This document shows positions 15,482-24,328 of a DNA stretch of 64,000 nucleotides, piece by piece; position 1 is the stretch's first letter, and each line of letters opens with the position of its first letter. The stretch spans positions 22,981 to 86,980 of the forward strand of contig JBBQOS010000001.1 of the NCBI GenBank assembly GCA_038331135.1, written 5' to 3'. Position numbers and translations under genes: made by a program. This stretch comes from UBA9337 sp038331135 (lineage in GTDB: Bacteria; Patescibacteriota; Minisyncoccia; Moranbacterales; UBA9337). The notes below the pieces were generated by a model. It saw nothing but the letters and a program-made list of their open reading frames with translations, was not told the DNA's origin and searched no databases.

Positions 15482-15507
15482 AAACGCACCTATTACCCCC
15501 CCCATGG

Positions 15508-15540
15508 CAAAAAAACACCATCAATGTGGTGCTTTTTTGT
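15508..15540. terminator. Bidirectional terminator between the island and the pilus operon
   Basis: CACCA (15516-15520) pairs with TGGTG (15527-15531), with runs of A before and T after, so it can end transcripts on both strands. On the minus strand it would end the pilus operon. Confidence 0.7.
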
Positions 15541-15631
15541 TTATAAAATATTTTATGTCTTCTGGCGATGCAGAAATATTATCTCAAAAAATTTATCTTT
15601 AGCAATAACCCATAAAATATTTTATTATATT

Positions 15632-15979
15632 TTATTTTTCTATTCCAAAAATATCCCTTACTTTTGTGCCAATATCTTTTTTGTAAAAAATTTCTCTCTC
15701 CTTTGATTTCTCTGTGACACCGTTAAAATTATTCAAATTAAAATCAACTCTCCCATTTTTTAGTTCTTGCAGATATGCCGCTTTCTGCTCGTTGCTCCAA
15801 ACCGAAGAATAAATATATTTATAAATTATAACACTACTCATTATGGTTATGACTACAAAAAATATCATAAACAACAATTCGGAATGACTTAAGAAAAAAC
15901 CAATAATAGCTTCTTTAATTTTAAAAAAATTAAAATCTTCCCTATTGAATTTAAAAGTTTTTTTATTTTGTTCCATCAT
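15632..15979 (-). CDS. Small bitopic membrane protein at the end of the pilus operon (PilP position)
   Basis: A 115-residue protein with one TM helix (ELLFMIFFVVITIMSSVIIY, about 34-53) and a C-terminal part that ends with GTKVRDIFGIEK. It overlaps the pilO-like gene by 17 bp, so it is part of the same unit. The position after pilM-pilN-pilO is that of pilP, but there is no lipobox and no clear PilP similarity. Probably an accessory alignment-complex subunit. Confidence 0.6.
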   Translation of the reverse strand: MMEQNKKTFKFNREDFNFFKIKEAIIGFFLSHSELLFMIFFVVITIMSSVIIYKYIYSSVWSNEQKAAYLQELKNGRVDFNLNNFNGVTEKSKEREIFYKKDIGTKVRDIFGIEK

Positions 15980-16685
15980 TTTTTTCTAAAGAATAAAATA
16001 TTACATCTAACTCAGAGCTGATTACTAATTTTTCTTTTTCCTCCACAGTTAAATTGGCTACTTCATTATTTCCCGTACTCAAAACACTCATTCCGCCACT
16101 AGTATTATTTATATCAGTCTCAGATTTATTTTCTATAGTAATTTTTTTTGATTCAATGTCAAACGAAACCAAGCTGTTGTAGTATTTTATACTATTTAGC
16201 TTATCTACGAAATTAATTAATCCGTTATAATTTCCGATTAATACTATTTTTATTGTAAAATAATTCTTTGCTGGCAAAGACTTCAGAAGTTCATTTTCCT
16301 TATTATTTGGATTATTTTTGCCCAATTCTAATATTTTTTTATTATTTTCATCTACAGATATCACTATGTCGTTTTCAGTTTTTTGAGCTATCGCCTCCAA
16401 TTCATTGACCAAACTAACAATATTGTCTTTGTGAAAAATGGTCTCCAGGCTCTGACCAGTGTTATTTACTTTTTCAAAATTATCTTTTAAAATACTTAGC
16501 TTGCCCAACTTATCCTCATTGTCCTGCACATTGATTAATTTCATTTGCACCAAATCATAGTTATCCTTTAATGTTTTAGTGGAAGGAAAAATTACAAAAA
16601 TAACAAAGCCCACCCAGATTATAAAAAGAGCTCCAATGATAAGATATATTTTATTTTTTTTAAGAAAACTATTATTTTTTTTCAT
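15963..16685 (-). CDS. pilO: Type IV pilus alignment protein PilO-like
   Basis: A 240-residue bitopic protein: one N-terminal TM (YLIIGALFIIWVGFVIFVIF, about 14-33), a coiled-coil segment (about 35-75) and a ferredoxin-like domain with FTIKIVLIGNYNGLINFVDK (about 143). This is the PilO plan, and the order pilM-pilN-pilO supports it. PilO pairs with PilN at the periplasm-side face and links the cytoplasmic PilM ring to the outer pilus machinery. It overlaps pilN by 14 bp. Confidence 0.8.
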   Translation of the reverse strand: MKKNNSFLKKNKIYLIIGALFIIWVGFVIFVIFPSTKTLKDNYDLVQMKLINVQDNEDKLGKLSILKDNFEKVNNTGQSLETIFHKDNIVSLVNELEAIAQKTENDIVISVDENNKKILELGKNNPNNKENELLKSLPAKNYFTIKIVLIGNYNGLINFVDKLNSIKYYNSLVSFDIESKKITIENKSETDINNTSGGMSVLSTGNNEVANLTVEEKEKLVISSELDVIFYSLEKNDGTK

Positions 16686-17235
16686 AACTATTTAAACATT
16701 TCATATTAACATCAAAATTTAATTCAAATTCAATATTTTCTCTCAAAACTATATTATTTAAAGGAATGTTTATCCCATCAAAACAATCATCGTTTTCCAG
16801 GTCTTCTTTCATTTTTATCAAAAAATCTCTATTTTGAGCGGTGCCCTTTAGTGTCAAATTGAGACCATTTCCCTTTATGGACTTTATCAATACCTCTTGC
16901 GGTAGTAGCGTTGACAATTTCTCAAACACGGCAATCCAGCCAACGTCAAACCTTTGAATTATTTTTATAAGATCAACCCGCAGTCCTGCTTCCCGCAAAT
17001 ACTCTTCATATTTTTTTATTTCAACATTCTCTCCGCTCGATTCTTTTATTGCCAACTGTTGATTTACTGAACTTAACTGATATTTCGCTATCGCATCCAC
17101 ACCCTTTATTGCAATAAAAAAAAGTAGCGTTATGATAATTATCATAATTTCTTGCAAAACTACAAACTTTAATATCTTATTATTTTTTAATTTTTTTTCT
17201 TTGCTCTTGGGCAAAAGACTTAATTTTATTTTCAT
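16672..17235 (-). CDS. pilN: Type IV pilus assembly protein PilN-like
   Basis: A 187-residue bitopic protein. The start MKIKLSLLPKSKEKKLKNNK contains the short conserved N-terminal stretch (LxLLPxxxK, compare INLLP) that docks in PilM. One TM follows at about 25-45, then a coiled coil and a small alpha/beta domain with SIKGNGLNLTLKGTAQNRDF (about 118), typical of PilN/GspL. Gene order pilM-N-O supports it. It starts 25 bp after pilM. Confidence 0.85.
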   Translation of the reverse strand: MKIKLSLLPKSKEKKLKNNKILKFVVLQEIMIIIITLLFFIAIKGVDAIAKYQLSSVNQQLAIKESSGENVEIKKYEEYLREAGLRVDLIKIIQRFDVGWIAVFEKLSTLLPQEVLIKSIKGNGLNLTLKGTAQNRDFLIKMKEDLENDDCFDGINIPLNNIVLRENIEFELNFDVNMKCLNSYEKK

Positions 17236-17260
17236 AGTAAACTAGTATAAAAAATATTTT

Positions 17261-18331
17261 TTATTTATTACCCAAAGCCAAACCGATCGCAACTGCGTAT
17301 TTTATTACATTATCTTTTTTTATTATCGGAATATCTTTGATATTGGGAACTATTCCATCTCTAACATCTCCCTCCATCACTTCAATTTCTAAATTTTTTG
17401 ACAAATAAGGAATTAATCCCTTAGCATTGGACATTTTTCCGCAAATAATAATTTTGTCCACTGATGAAGAATATCTTAATCCATCTAAATAAAAATCAAT
17501 AGTTCTTTTTATTTCATTAATTAGACCGTCCAAAACCGGCTTAATCGCCTCAAATAAGGCATCCTCTTCAAAGAATAATCCTATACCATCTTTTTCTTCT
17601 ATTTCTTGAGCTTTTTTATCTGAAATATTGAATTTTTTCGCAATTGCCCCAATTACATTTTTCTCAGAAATAGGAACACTGGAAGCAAAGCAAGGAATAT
17701 TTTTAATGGCAAAAATAAAACTAGTTTTATTTTTATCTAAATTTATTATTAATACTGTTTTTAATGGGCTATGTTCGTTTAAAAGACTTCTGGCGATGGC
17801 AGTTGTTTCTGATTCAATACCAACCACCTCTAGCCCAAACTCTTCTAAAATTTCAATATATTGATCAATTACTTTTTTGGCTGTAGCTAATACTAAAACT
17901 TTAATTTCTCCATTGTTATCATTGTTATCAAAAATGTCTCCCACTAATTGCCAATCATAGTAAACTTGATCTAGAGAAAGTGGGATATTGGCTTCTATTT
18001 CCCATTTTATGGCTTCGTCGATTTCTTTTTCGCTCATAGCGGGCATAGAAATCAGTCTCAAGAAAGACTTAGATTCAGACAAGGCTAACCTAATTTTTTT
18101 TGTTTTTATTTTTTTAGGCTTAATATTTTTTATTAATTTTTCCAAAGTTTTAAAAAATTCCGCTTTGTCTACGACTTCCCCATCTAAAACGACACCCTTG
18201 GGCATACTTACAGATCCATAATTTTTAATCTTTCTATCCTCAATCCTAATTATTCGCAAAACATCATCCTCGATATTTAATCCAGCAACATCATCTTTAA
18301 AATCAATAATTTTTTTACTTAAAAAGCCCAT
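17261..18331 (-). CDS. pilM: Type IV pilus assembly ATPase-like protein PilM
   Basis: A 356-residue actin-like (FtsA-fold) protein. Landmarks are GLNIEDDVLRIIRIED at the N terminus, the SMPAMSEKEIDEAIKWEIEA block (about 92) that is diagnostic of PilM, TVLIINLDKNKTSF (phosphate-2 region, about 192) and DKIIICGKMSNAKGL (adenosine motif, about 290). PilM binds nucleotide and recruits PilN inside the cell. The operon downstream is pilN, pilO and a small TM protein; upstream are three pilin-like genes. No PilB/PilC/PilT motor gene is in the window. Confidence 0.9.
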   Translation of the reverse strand: MGFLSKKIIDFKDDVAGLNIEDDVLRIIRIEDRKIKNYGSVSMPKGVVLDGEVVDKAEFFKTLEKLIKNIKPKKIKTKKIRLALSESKSFLRLISMPAMSEKEIDEAIKWEIEANIPLSLDQVYYDWQLVGDIFDNNDNNGEIKVLVLATAKKVIDQYIEILEEFGLEVVGIESETTAIARSLLNEHSPLKTVLIINLDKNKTSFIFAIKNIPCFASSVPISEKNVIGAIAKKFNISDKKAQEIEEKDGIGLFFEEDALFEAIKPVLDGLINEIKRTIDFYLDGLRYSSSVDKIIICGKMSNAKGLIPYLSKNLEIEVMEGDVRDGIVPNIKDIPIIKKDNVIKYAVAIGLALGNK

Positions 18332-18375
18332 TTTTATTTTTATTTATCCTATTAAATTTATCTTTATTTTAAAAA

Positions 18376-19839
18376 TTACAACTCCTCCCAGGAATCTATG
18401 GCATAATCCGTTCCGGTTGGAAAATATGGAGGAGGATAATACAGTAAATTATTATCAAAAATCAGATTTCTGTTGGTGTATCCGGTTCCATTTGTATAAG
18501 CAAAACCATATCTTAGTTTAGTCACAATTGAGCCATTGACTGTAATGGTATCCCTGTTATAAGATGAGCTGAAGGCATCCCTTCCAACTCTCCCACTTTG
18601 AGCTAAGAGAGCTCCGTCAATTCTTAAGTCTTCTTCACTTCCCCTAGTCACTTCGACATCTCTTTGCGCTACTAATCCAATAATATCACTACCATTATAA
18701 TTAGTATAGAGCAAATCATTCTTTATAAAAATATCCCGATCTCCTCCGCCAGATAAATCAGCGGCTGCTACTGTAACTTTTTTATTATTTATCGCTCCAT
18801 CTATCCAAACATTGTCTTCAACAAAAATTATTCCATCATTGGGAATCACGTAAGTAGTATAGGCTGATCGACTAGTCCAATCGTTAGATGTCGAGTTATA
18901 GCCAGTCACGCGATAAACTCGCATAGTTCCATCTGAACGCAAAACTATATGTCTCCCATAGTCGGCATTATTAAAATATATACCATTGGCTGAAACTGTT
19001 GCCCCATTTGAATTTCCAGGGCAAACGGAACCGACATTGGCGCATCCCGCTTCACTTTTCATATCCGCCATATCAGAAAGCACACTATTAAAATCTTTAA
19101 CTGGGGCAGGAAATTCCCTTCCGGCCATAAAAACATCTGGCCGACTAGGCACGGCTGCTGGAGGAAGCGGATCTACAGGATTATCGTGAGTGTGCACTCC
19201 AAATTCATTTCCTCCATTATGATCAGGATCAGCATATTCAGCCACTCCGCTACTAACTACATTGTGAGCCACCGCATCAAATCGAATCCCTTCATTGGAA
19301 TGAATTGGACCATATACATCTGTGCCTGCACCAAAGCGAATATCAGAATCACATAAAACTGAATATTCACTCCATGAGGGCTGGCGAAAACGTACCCTAA
19401 CTATTCTTTCTAAATTTGGATTTTTATAAGTCCAACCAGCCACTTCAACAACAACAATAGTAGAGTTAGATGCAGGTGGAGTAACTGTAATTCGATAACT
19501 ACCTACACCATTAAAGTCATCCTCGTAAGGTGTCCCGACGCCATAAGGTGTCCCGACGCTCCAAAATTGTCTTATCTGTTTTTTGGTCAAACCTGAAACT
19601 TGATGAGCTAGATACCAGCGATAAAAATAAACACCCGCTTCTGCAATTTGCAAAGATTGTTCTTTGGATTCCCGATTGATTCCAAACTGCATATTGCTAA
19701 CCACTATTCTGAGAGAAGCAGTCAAAAAAATAGACACTATAGTAATTATTATCAAAGTATAGGCCAAAATTGATCCGGACCTAACCAAGCTAATATTTTT
19801 ATTTTTAAAATTGTTCATATTTTTATTCAATGGTATCAT
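18376..19839 (-). CDS. PilX-like large minor pilin
   Basis: A 487-residue protein. A short basic head is followed by a single N-terminal hydrophobic helix (GSILAYTLIIITIVSIFLTA, about 22-41) and the PilX-type continuation NRESKEQSLQIAEAGVYFYR (about 55). A large extracellular domain follows, with FGAGTDVYGPIHSNEGIRF and many Gly/Asn/Asp turns, as in DUF4900-type proteins. No processing glutamate stands at +5 of the helix, as is common for PilX-like minor pilins. It overlaps the preceding pseudopilin gene by 17 bp. Likely a minor pilus subunit exposed at the tip. Confidence 0.75.
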   Translation of the reverse strand: MIPLNKNMNNFKNKNISLVRSGSILAYTLIIITIVSIFLTASLRIVVSNMQFGINRESKEQSLQIAEAGVYFYRWYLAHQVSGLTKKQIRQFWSVGTPYGVGTPYEDDFNGVGSYRITVTPPASNSTIVVVEVAGWTYKNPNLERIVRVRFRQPSWSEYSVLCDSDIRFGAGTDVYGPIHSNEGIRFDAVAHNVVSSGVAEYADPDHNGGNEFGVHTHDNPVDPLPPAAVPSRPDVFMAGREFPAPVKDFNSVLSDMADMKSEAGCANVGSVCPGNSNGATVSANGIYFNNADYGRHIVLRSDGTMRVYRVTGYNSTSNDWTSRSAYTTYVIPNDGIIFVEDNVWIDGAINNKKVTVAAADLSGGGDRDIFIKNDLLYTNYNGSDIIGLVAQRDVEVTRGSEEDLRIDGALLAQSGRVGRDAFSSSYNRDTITVNGSIVTKLRYGFAYTNGTGYTNRNLIFDNNLLYYPPPYFPTGTDYAIDSWEEL

Positions 19840-20461
19840 GCTCGCTTAAATTACGTAGTGAAGCGTAAGACTCTATGATCAAATCACCTTCTTTTCTATC
19901 AATAACCAGATTTATCTCAATCATCCTAACAGTATTTAAACTACTGGAGGGAGTGCCTATAGTATTATTTACTCCGTCATAATAATAAAATAATGGTTGT
20001 GTCCCGCTATTGACCACATTTTTAATTAAAATTTCAGCTTCACTATCTCCAGCTGGGTAAGTCAAGGGAAAGCCACTAGGATTACTTTTGCCCACCATCA
20101 AGTTTGTTCCGCTTAAATAGTAGTGGACTTTTTCCGACACGCCATCATTATCTATATCGCTAAAAATTTTTAAATCAAAACTACCCGCGCTTAAAATGGG
20201 ATAGCTACCGTCGTCACCAGATCCCAACCTTCTTAGAGTATTAACCATTTCACTCGCCCCCCTATTGGCAGCTATTGAAGCTTCATGGGTATGCATAACT
20301 AAATTATAATTTTGCCAAGATTTAATAAAGAGTTGATTTACTCCAATCATAATAATGGAAAATATTCCAATAGTAATAATTACTTCTGAAAAAGTCATAC
20401 CTCGTCTAACTAACAGAAGATTTTTTATATATTTTTTAAAAAAATAAAATTTAAACACCAT
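19823..20461 (-). CDS. Type IV pseudopilin (PulJ/PilW-like)
   Basis: A 212-residue pilin-like protein with a class III signal: basic leader ending RRG, then MTFSEVIITIGIFSIIMIGV with the conserved Glu at +5 of the processed form. The globular part includes EKVHYYLSGTNLMVGKSNP, the calcium-like strand region of PulJ/PilW proteins. It stands between two other pilin-like genes, with 14 bp to the upstream one. Confidence 0.8.
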   Translation of the reverse strand: MVFKFYFFKKYIKNLLLVRRGMTFSEVIITIGIFSIIMIGVNQLFIKSWQNYNLVMHTHEASIAANRGASEMVNTLRRLGSGDDGSYPILSAGSFDLKIFSDIDNDGVSEKVHYYLSGTNLMVGKSNPSGFPLTYPAGDSEAEILIKNVVNSGTQPLFYYYDGVNNTIGTPSSSLNTVRMIEINLVIDRKEGDLIIESYASLRNLSEHDTIE

Positions 20462-20475
20462 TTTATAATAAAAAA

Positions 20476-21861
20476 TTAAATTGCCTCTAAGCTTATTTCT
20501 TTGGTAGTGAGTTTATCTATAGTGATACTGTCGGTTTTATTTTGATAATTATTAGCTGAAATTAAAATTTCATAAATCTCTCCATTTTGAAGAGGTGCAA
20601 CCATTTCTTTGGGAAAATAAACATAGCCATATTTATCGGTAGTTAAAGTAACGTCATAGCTCAAAGTAGTATTTCTCAGTTGCACCGTTGCATTTGCTAT
20701 TATCGAACTGGTCGCTAAATCCAGTATTTTTATAAAAGCTGAATCAATATTTTTATCCATGAAAACAATATCACTGACAAAATTAGTGCCTGGTACTAAG
20801 ATAAAAGAACTTGGTATTAAATCATCCCCCAATTCAATTTTGCGAAATTGATGCGTACTGCTATCTAGATTAAATTTCTCCCAATCTAACGTGTACCGGC
20901 CAGCATTAATATCGCTGTCCGAAAATTCCCCATTACTATCAGTAGTAATTGTATCCGTATAAGTAAAATTACCTGGAGGAACCGTACCGTCGTCCAACCT
21001 TCTGCCACCAACTATATCAAAGGCCACATTGGGCAGATCTTCACCAAATGGATCTTTGGAAGTAAATATTATATCAGAAAGCAAATCGATAATAACTGTT
21101 TTTTCATTTAAAACTCCTGCGATAATATTACTATGTGCATCCTCCGGCAAAAATCCAGCCGAAAGTGGAGAATAAGTCACGACTGTCTCATAGCCTGTCT
21201 TACTCATAGTAATTTTATAATTTTGCACTGCATCAGCTGGCACTCCCTGCAATAAAAGACTACCGTTGGTATCTGTGTGGGTGGTATAATTAATGGCTGG
21301 AGAAATTTGGTTATTAAAAATATTAACCGAAACATTTGGAACAGGATTGCCGGCATAATCGATAGAATTAATAGAAAAAGTTCCTCCCCCAACTCCAGTT
21401 TCTACTCCCGGAGGAACAAATCTAGAACTAAGTGTCGCACGCTCGCCCAAACTCTCCCCCCCCCAATAGACTGTTACTTCAACAATTTTATAATCATTAG
21501 AAACATTGTCATTTGGTGACCCTCCAAAAATTCCATCATCTGGATCATCTCTGTAACTAATATCGGTAAAGACTCTAAAGGTTTTATCACCTACGGTAAC
21601 ATTTTCGTTTTGATTGATGACTGATCCTGCGGGAATTCCACCTATTATAGCAACATCATCATAAGCCAAATTACGCAGCATCTCCATTCTCTCATTGACC
21701 AAAGAAACAGCAATAATTTTATTTTTAGAATTTAATATATATTTTGAGCCTACTGCGAAAACAGAATAAAAAGACAAAGTTGTAACTGAAAAAACAAATA
21801 TTAAAACTATGGCCTCTATTATAGAAACACCTTTATTAAAATTTTTATTTTTAAATTTCAT
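20476..21861 (-). CDS. PilV-like pilin with carboxypeptidase-regulatory repeats
   Basis: A 461-residue protein, first of the pilus operon. The N-terminal pilin helix is GVSIIEAIVLIFVFSVTTLS (about 11-30) with Glu at +5. After the PilV-like first domain come about three carboxypeptidase-regulatory/SpaA-like beta repeats, each with a G-x-P/LPNVxxxI...DxxG core: GNPVPNVSVNIFNN (about 174), GEDLPNVAFDIVG (about 275) and TSSIIANATVQLRN (about 385). Such repeats extend a protein away from the surface and often mediate adhesion. It is likely a tip adhesin. A hairpin terminator separates it from the regulator upstream. Confidence 0.8.
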   Translation of the reverse strand: MKFKNKNFNKGVSIIEAIVLIFVFSVTTLSFYSVFAVGSKYILNSKNKIIAVSLVNERMEMLRNLAYDDVAIIGGIPAGSVINQNENVTVGDKTFRVFTDISYRDDPDDGIFGGSPNDNVSNDYKIVEVTVYWGGESLGERATLSSRFVPPGVETGVGGGTFSINSIDYAGNPVPNVSVNIFNNQISPAINYTTHTDTNGSLLLQGVPADAVQNYKITMSKTGYETVVTYSPLSAGFLPEDAHSNIIAGVLNEKTVIIDLLSDIIFTSKDPFGEDLPNVAFDIVGGRRLDDGTVPPGNFTYTDTITTDSNGEFSDSDINAGRYTLDWEKFNLDSSTHQFRKIELGDDLIPSSFILVPGTNFVSDIVFMDKNIDSAFIKILDLATSSIIANATVQLRNTTLSYDVTLTTDKYGYVYFPKEMVAPLQNGEIYEILISANNYQNKTDSITIDKLTTKEISLEAI

Positions 21862-21902
21862 CCGTTTATCTTAAGAAAAACTATTAATTTAATATTACAC
21901 CA

Positions 21903-21945
21903 AAAAACAAAAAACATCAATTAATTACATTGATGTTTTTAAAAT
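21903..21945 (-). terminator. Terminator after the response-regulator gene
   Basis: AAAACATCAA (21911-21920) pairs with TTGATGTTTT (21930-21939). On the minus strand more T follow. It separates the regulator from the pilus operon. Confidence 0.8.
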
Positions 21946-21961
21946 TATTTTACTATAAAAG

Positions 21962-22348
21962 CTAAGCTAATATTTCTTTGATTTTTTGCGATAACTCACT
22001 AGGTACAATATGGGTTTTTACAAAAAAAGCCACTATTCCCATTCCCTCTATTTTTTTTCTAGTTTCTTCATCCACCGAAGCCGAGAGCACCAAAATAGGA
22101 ATGTTTTTCGTAGACTCTTCTATTTTTAATTTATTAATTATCTCTTCCCCACCCATTGCCGGCATAACCATATCTATCATTATCAAATCAAATTTTTTTT
22201 CAATTGCTTCTCGTAATCCCCATGCACCATTTTTGGCAAAGGTCATATCATAACCGTCTTGAGATAATTTGCCTCCAAACATATCAATAAAAACATCTTC
22301 ATCTTCTATCATTAATATTTTTTTGTTATTAGTAGATATTTCATCCAT
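21962..22348 (-). CDS. CheY-like single-domain response regulator
   Basis: A 128-residue receiver domain without an output domain. The acidic pocket is MIEDED (about 14-19), the phosphate-accepting Asp is in LIMIDMVMPAMGG (about 60), the Ser/Thr switch is LVLSAS and the Lys is in FFVKTHI (about 110). It likely takes a phosphate from a histidine kinase; the kinase at 35454 is orphan and a possible partner. It is monocistronic by its terminator. The neighbouring pilus operon suggests a motility or surface role, but this is inference. Confidence 0.88.
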   Translation of the reverse strand: MDEISTNNKKILMIEDEDVFIDMFGGKLSQDGYDMTFAKNGAWGLREAIEKKFDLIMIDMVMPAMGGEEIINKLKIEESTKNIPILVLSASVDEETRKKIEGMGIVAFFVKTHIVPSELSQKIKEILA

Positions 22349-22444
22349 AAGGATACGATTAATAAAAAATTATATAATTTTAATTTAACTAATTATACAC
22401 TTTTTTTCGCCAAAAAGCAAATACACTCAGTAAAAATTAACAGT

Positions 22445-24226
22445 TTATTTAATTTTAATATTCACTTCATTAAGCTGTTTAGTTTCCACTTCACTAGGAC
22501 TATTCATCATTAAATCATTCCCTCTTCCATCTTTAGGAAAAGCATAAATATCTCGAATCGAATCCAAATCTAAAAGAGCCATCAATATCCTATCAATACC
22601 AGGAGCATTACCACCATGCGGAGGCGCACCATATTGAAAAGCTTCTAATAACGCACCAAAGCGAGCGGCAACCTGTTCTTTGGTATAGCCCGCAATCTCA
22701 AAAGCCTTATACATTATTTCCGGGTTATGATTCCTAATGGCTCCACTGGAGGCTTCAAAACCATTCAGCACTAAATCATATTGATACGCTAAAATTTCTA
22801 AAGGATTTTTTTCTTCCAAGTCCTGCATTCCCCCTTGTGGCATCGAGAAGGGATTGTGTTCAAAATCAATTTTTCCCGGTTCAATTTCTGAATAGGAGTA
22901 CATCGGAAAATCCACAATCCAACACCAAGCGGCTTTTGTATTATCTTTAAGTCCCATTTTCTGTGCACAAGCATTGCGAACCACGCCCAATGCACCACAC
23001 ACCGTTTTCCAGCTATCTGCTCCGAAAAAAATAATATCGCCAGCTATCGCGCCCACCTCAGTAATAATTTTTTTTGCCAAATCCTGACCTAAAAATTTAA
23101 CAATTGGAGATTGCAACTCTCCATCTTCTTTGATAATTATATAGGCCAAACCTTTGGCTTCTTTGCTTATAGCCAGCTGAGTTAACTCGTCAATTTCTTT
23201 TCTGGTAAATTTAGCGCCCCCAGGTACTTTCATAGCATGCACCACGCCCTCATTTTTTACTACTCCAGAAAAAACAGAAAAACCGCAATCTCTTACCATT
23301 TCAGTAATCGGTTTAATTTCTAAATCAAATCGTAAATCTGGCTTATCACTCCCATATCGAGTCAATGCCTCTCGCCAAGGGATTTGTCCAAATCTACCAT
23401 CTTTATTTAAATTAATTATTTTCTTATTCGAAAATTTTTCAGTGAGTTCAATCATCAACGGTTCTATAATCGCAAAAATATCTTCTTGTGTTACAAAACT
23501 CATTTCCATATCCAGTTGATAAAATTCCCCATAGTGTCTGTCCATACGAGGATCTTCATCTCTGAAACAAGGAGCTACTTGAAAATATTTATCTACTCCC
23601 CCTACCATCAATAATTGCTTGAACTGTTGAGGTGCTTGAGGAAGAGCATAAAATTTCCCAGGATGAAGCCTAGATGGAATAAGAAAATCTCTCGCTCCTT
23701 CTGGCGAAGAATTAGCTAAAATTGGAGTTTGAATTTCGGTAAATCCGAGCTTATGAAAATAATCTCGGATGTATTGAATATATTTATCTTTCAATACTAA
23801 TATTTTTTGCAGTTCCGGCCTTCTCAAATCAATAAATCGATATTGCAATCGCAAATTTTCATTGGCTTCTCCGGGCTTTTCTTCGTCAATTTCGAAAGGG
23901 GGGGTCTTGGATTTATTTAAAATTTCCAACTCAATTACTCCAACCTCAATTTCTCCTGTAGTTAATTTGGAATTAAGCATATCCGCTGGTCGTCCCAAAA
24001 CATTGCCCTTAGCCAAAACCACCCATTCGCTTCTCAATTTATCCGCTTCTTGCCAAGCCACCTCGTTAATTGCCGGGTCAAACTTTATTTGGGTTAAGCC
24101 ATAACGATCCCGTAAATCAATAAAAATTAGTCCGCCATGATCTCTACGACGATGTACCCAACCAGCCAAAGCTACTACTTGCCCAACATTGGATTTATTT
24201 AATTCCCCACAAGTATGTGTTCTCAT
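22445..24226 (-). CDS. aspS: Aspartyl-tRNA synthetase (bacterial type)
   Basis: A 593-residue class IIb synthetase. Order: OB-fold anticodon domain (MRTHTCGELNKSNVGQVVAL, 1-110), class II motif 1 region, motif 2 around FRDEDPRMDRHYGEFYQLDM (about 215), the bacterial GAD insertion (about 285-420) and motif 3 HGGNAPGIDRILMALL (about 540). Length and GAD domain show the long bacterial form. Such enzymes may also charge tRNA-Asn when AsnRS is absent; this cannot be judged here. It is the first gene after a spacer of about 100 bp from the phosphatase. Confidence 0.96.
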   Translation of the reverse strand: MRTHTCGELNKSNVGQVVALAGWVHRRRDHGGLIFIDLRDRYGLTQIKFDPAINEVAWQEADKLRSEWVVLAKGNVLGRPADMLNSKLTTGEIEVGVIELEILNKSKTPPFEIDEEKPGEANENLRLQYRFIDLRRPELQKILVLKDKYIQYIRDYFHKLGFTEIQTPILANSSPEGARDFLIPSRLHPGKFYALPQAPQQFKQLLMVGGVDKYFQVAPCFRDEDPRMDRHYGEFYQLDMEMSFVTQEDIFAIIEPLMIELTEKFSNKKIINLNKDGRFGQIPWREALTRYGSDKPDLRFDLEIKPITEMVRDCGFSVFSGVVKNEGVVHAMKVPGGAKFTRKEIDELTQLAISKEAKGLAYIIIKEDGELQSPIVKFLGQDLAKKIITEVGAIAGDIIFFGADSWKTVCGALGVVRNACAQKMGLKDNTKAAWCWIVDFPMYSYSEIEPGKIDFEHNPFSMPQGGMQDLEEKNPLEILAYQYDLVLNGFEASSGAIRNHNPEIMYKAFEIAGYTKEQVAARFGALLEAFQYGAPPHGGNAPGIDRILMALLDLDSIRDIYAFPKDGRGNDLMMNSPSEVETKQLNEVNIKIK

Positions 24227-24328
24227 ATTGATAATTCCATTGTCCTAAAAACAATTCATTTATATAGATTATATTCTAAGATACATTATGCCTCGAATTT
24301 CTATTTTTATCAAGAGCCGTAATAAAAA

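Larger units (their letters stand above)
9712..15500. mobile_element. Genomic island next to a tRNA 3' end (composite, inverted-repeat bracketed)
   Basis: The segment begins immediately after the CCA of a tRNA-like gene, a typical integration site, and ends before the pilus-operon terminator. The trpS arm and the ybaK-methyltransferase arm are visibly richer in G+C and use C/G-ending codons unlike the flanking genes. The central dehydrogenase-aminotransferase operon is closer to host composition. Inverted copies of about 270 bp lie near both ends. I see no integrase, no transposase and no clear direct att repeat, so the transfer mechanism is unknown. Transfer itself is inferred from composition and position. 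Confidence 0.6.

Noticed and set aside
9712..15500. Direct att repeats of the tRNA 3' end at the right border
   Set aside because: I searched by eye near 15400-15560 and found no second copy of the GATTCCTGGCAAGAGCACCA end.
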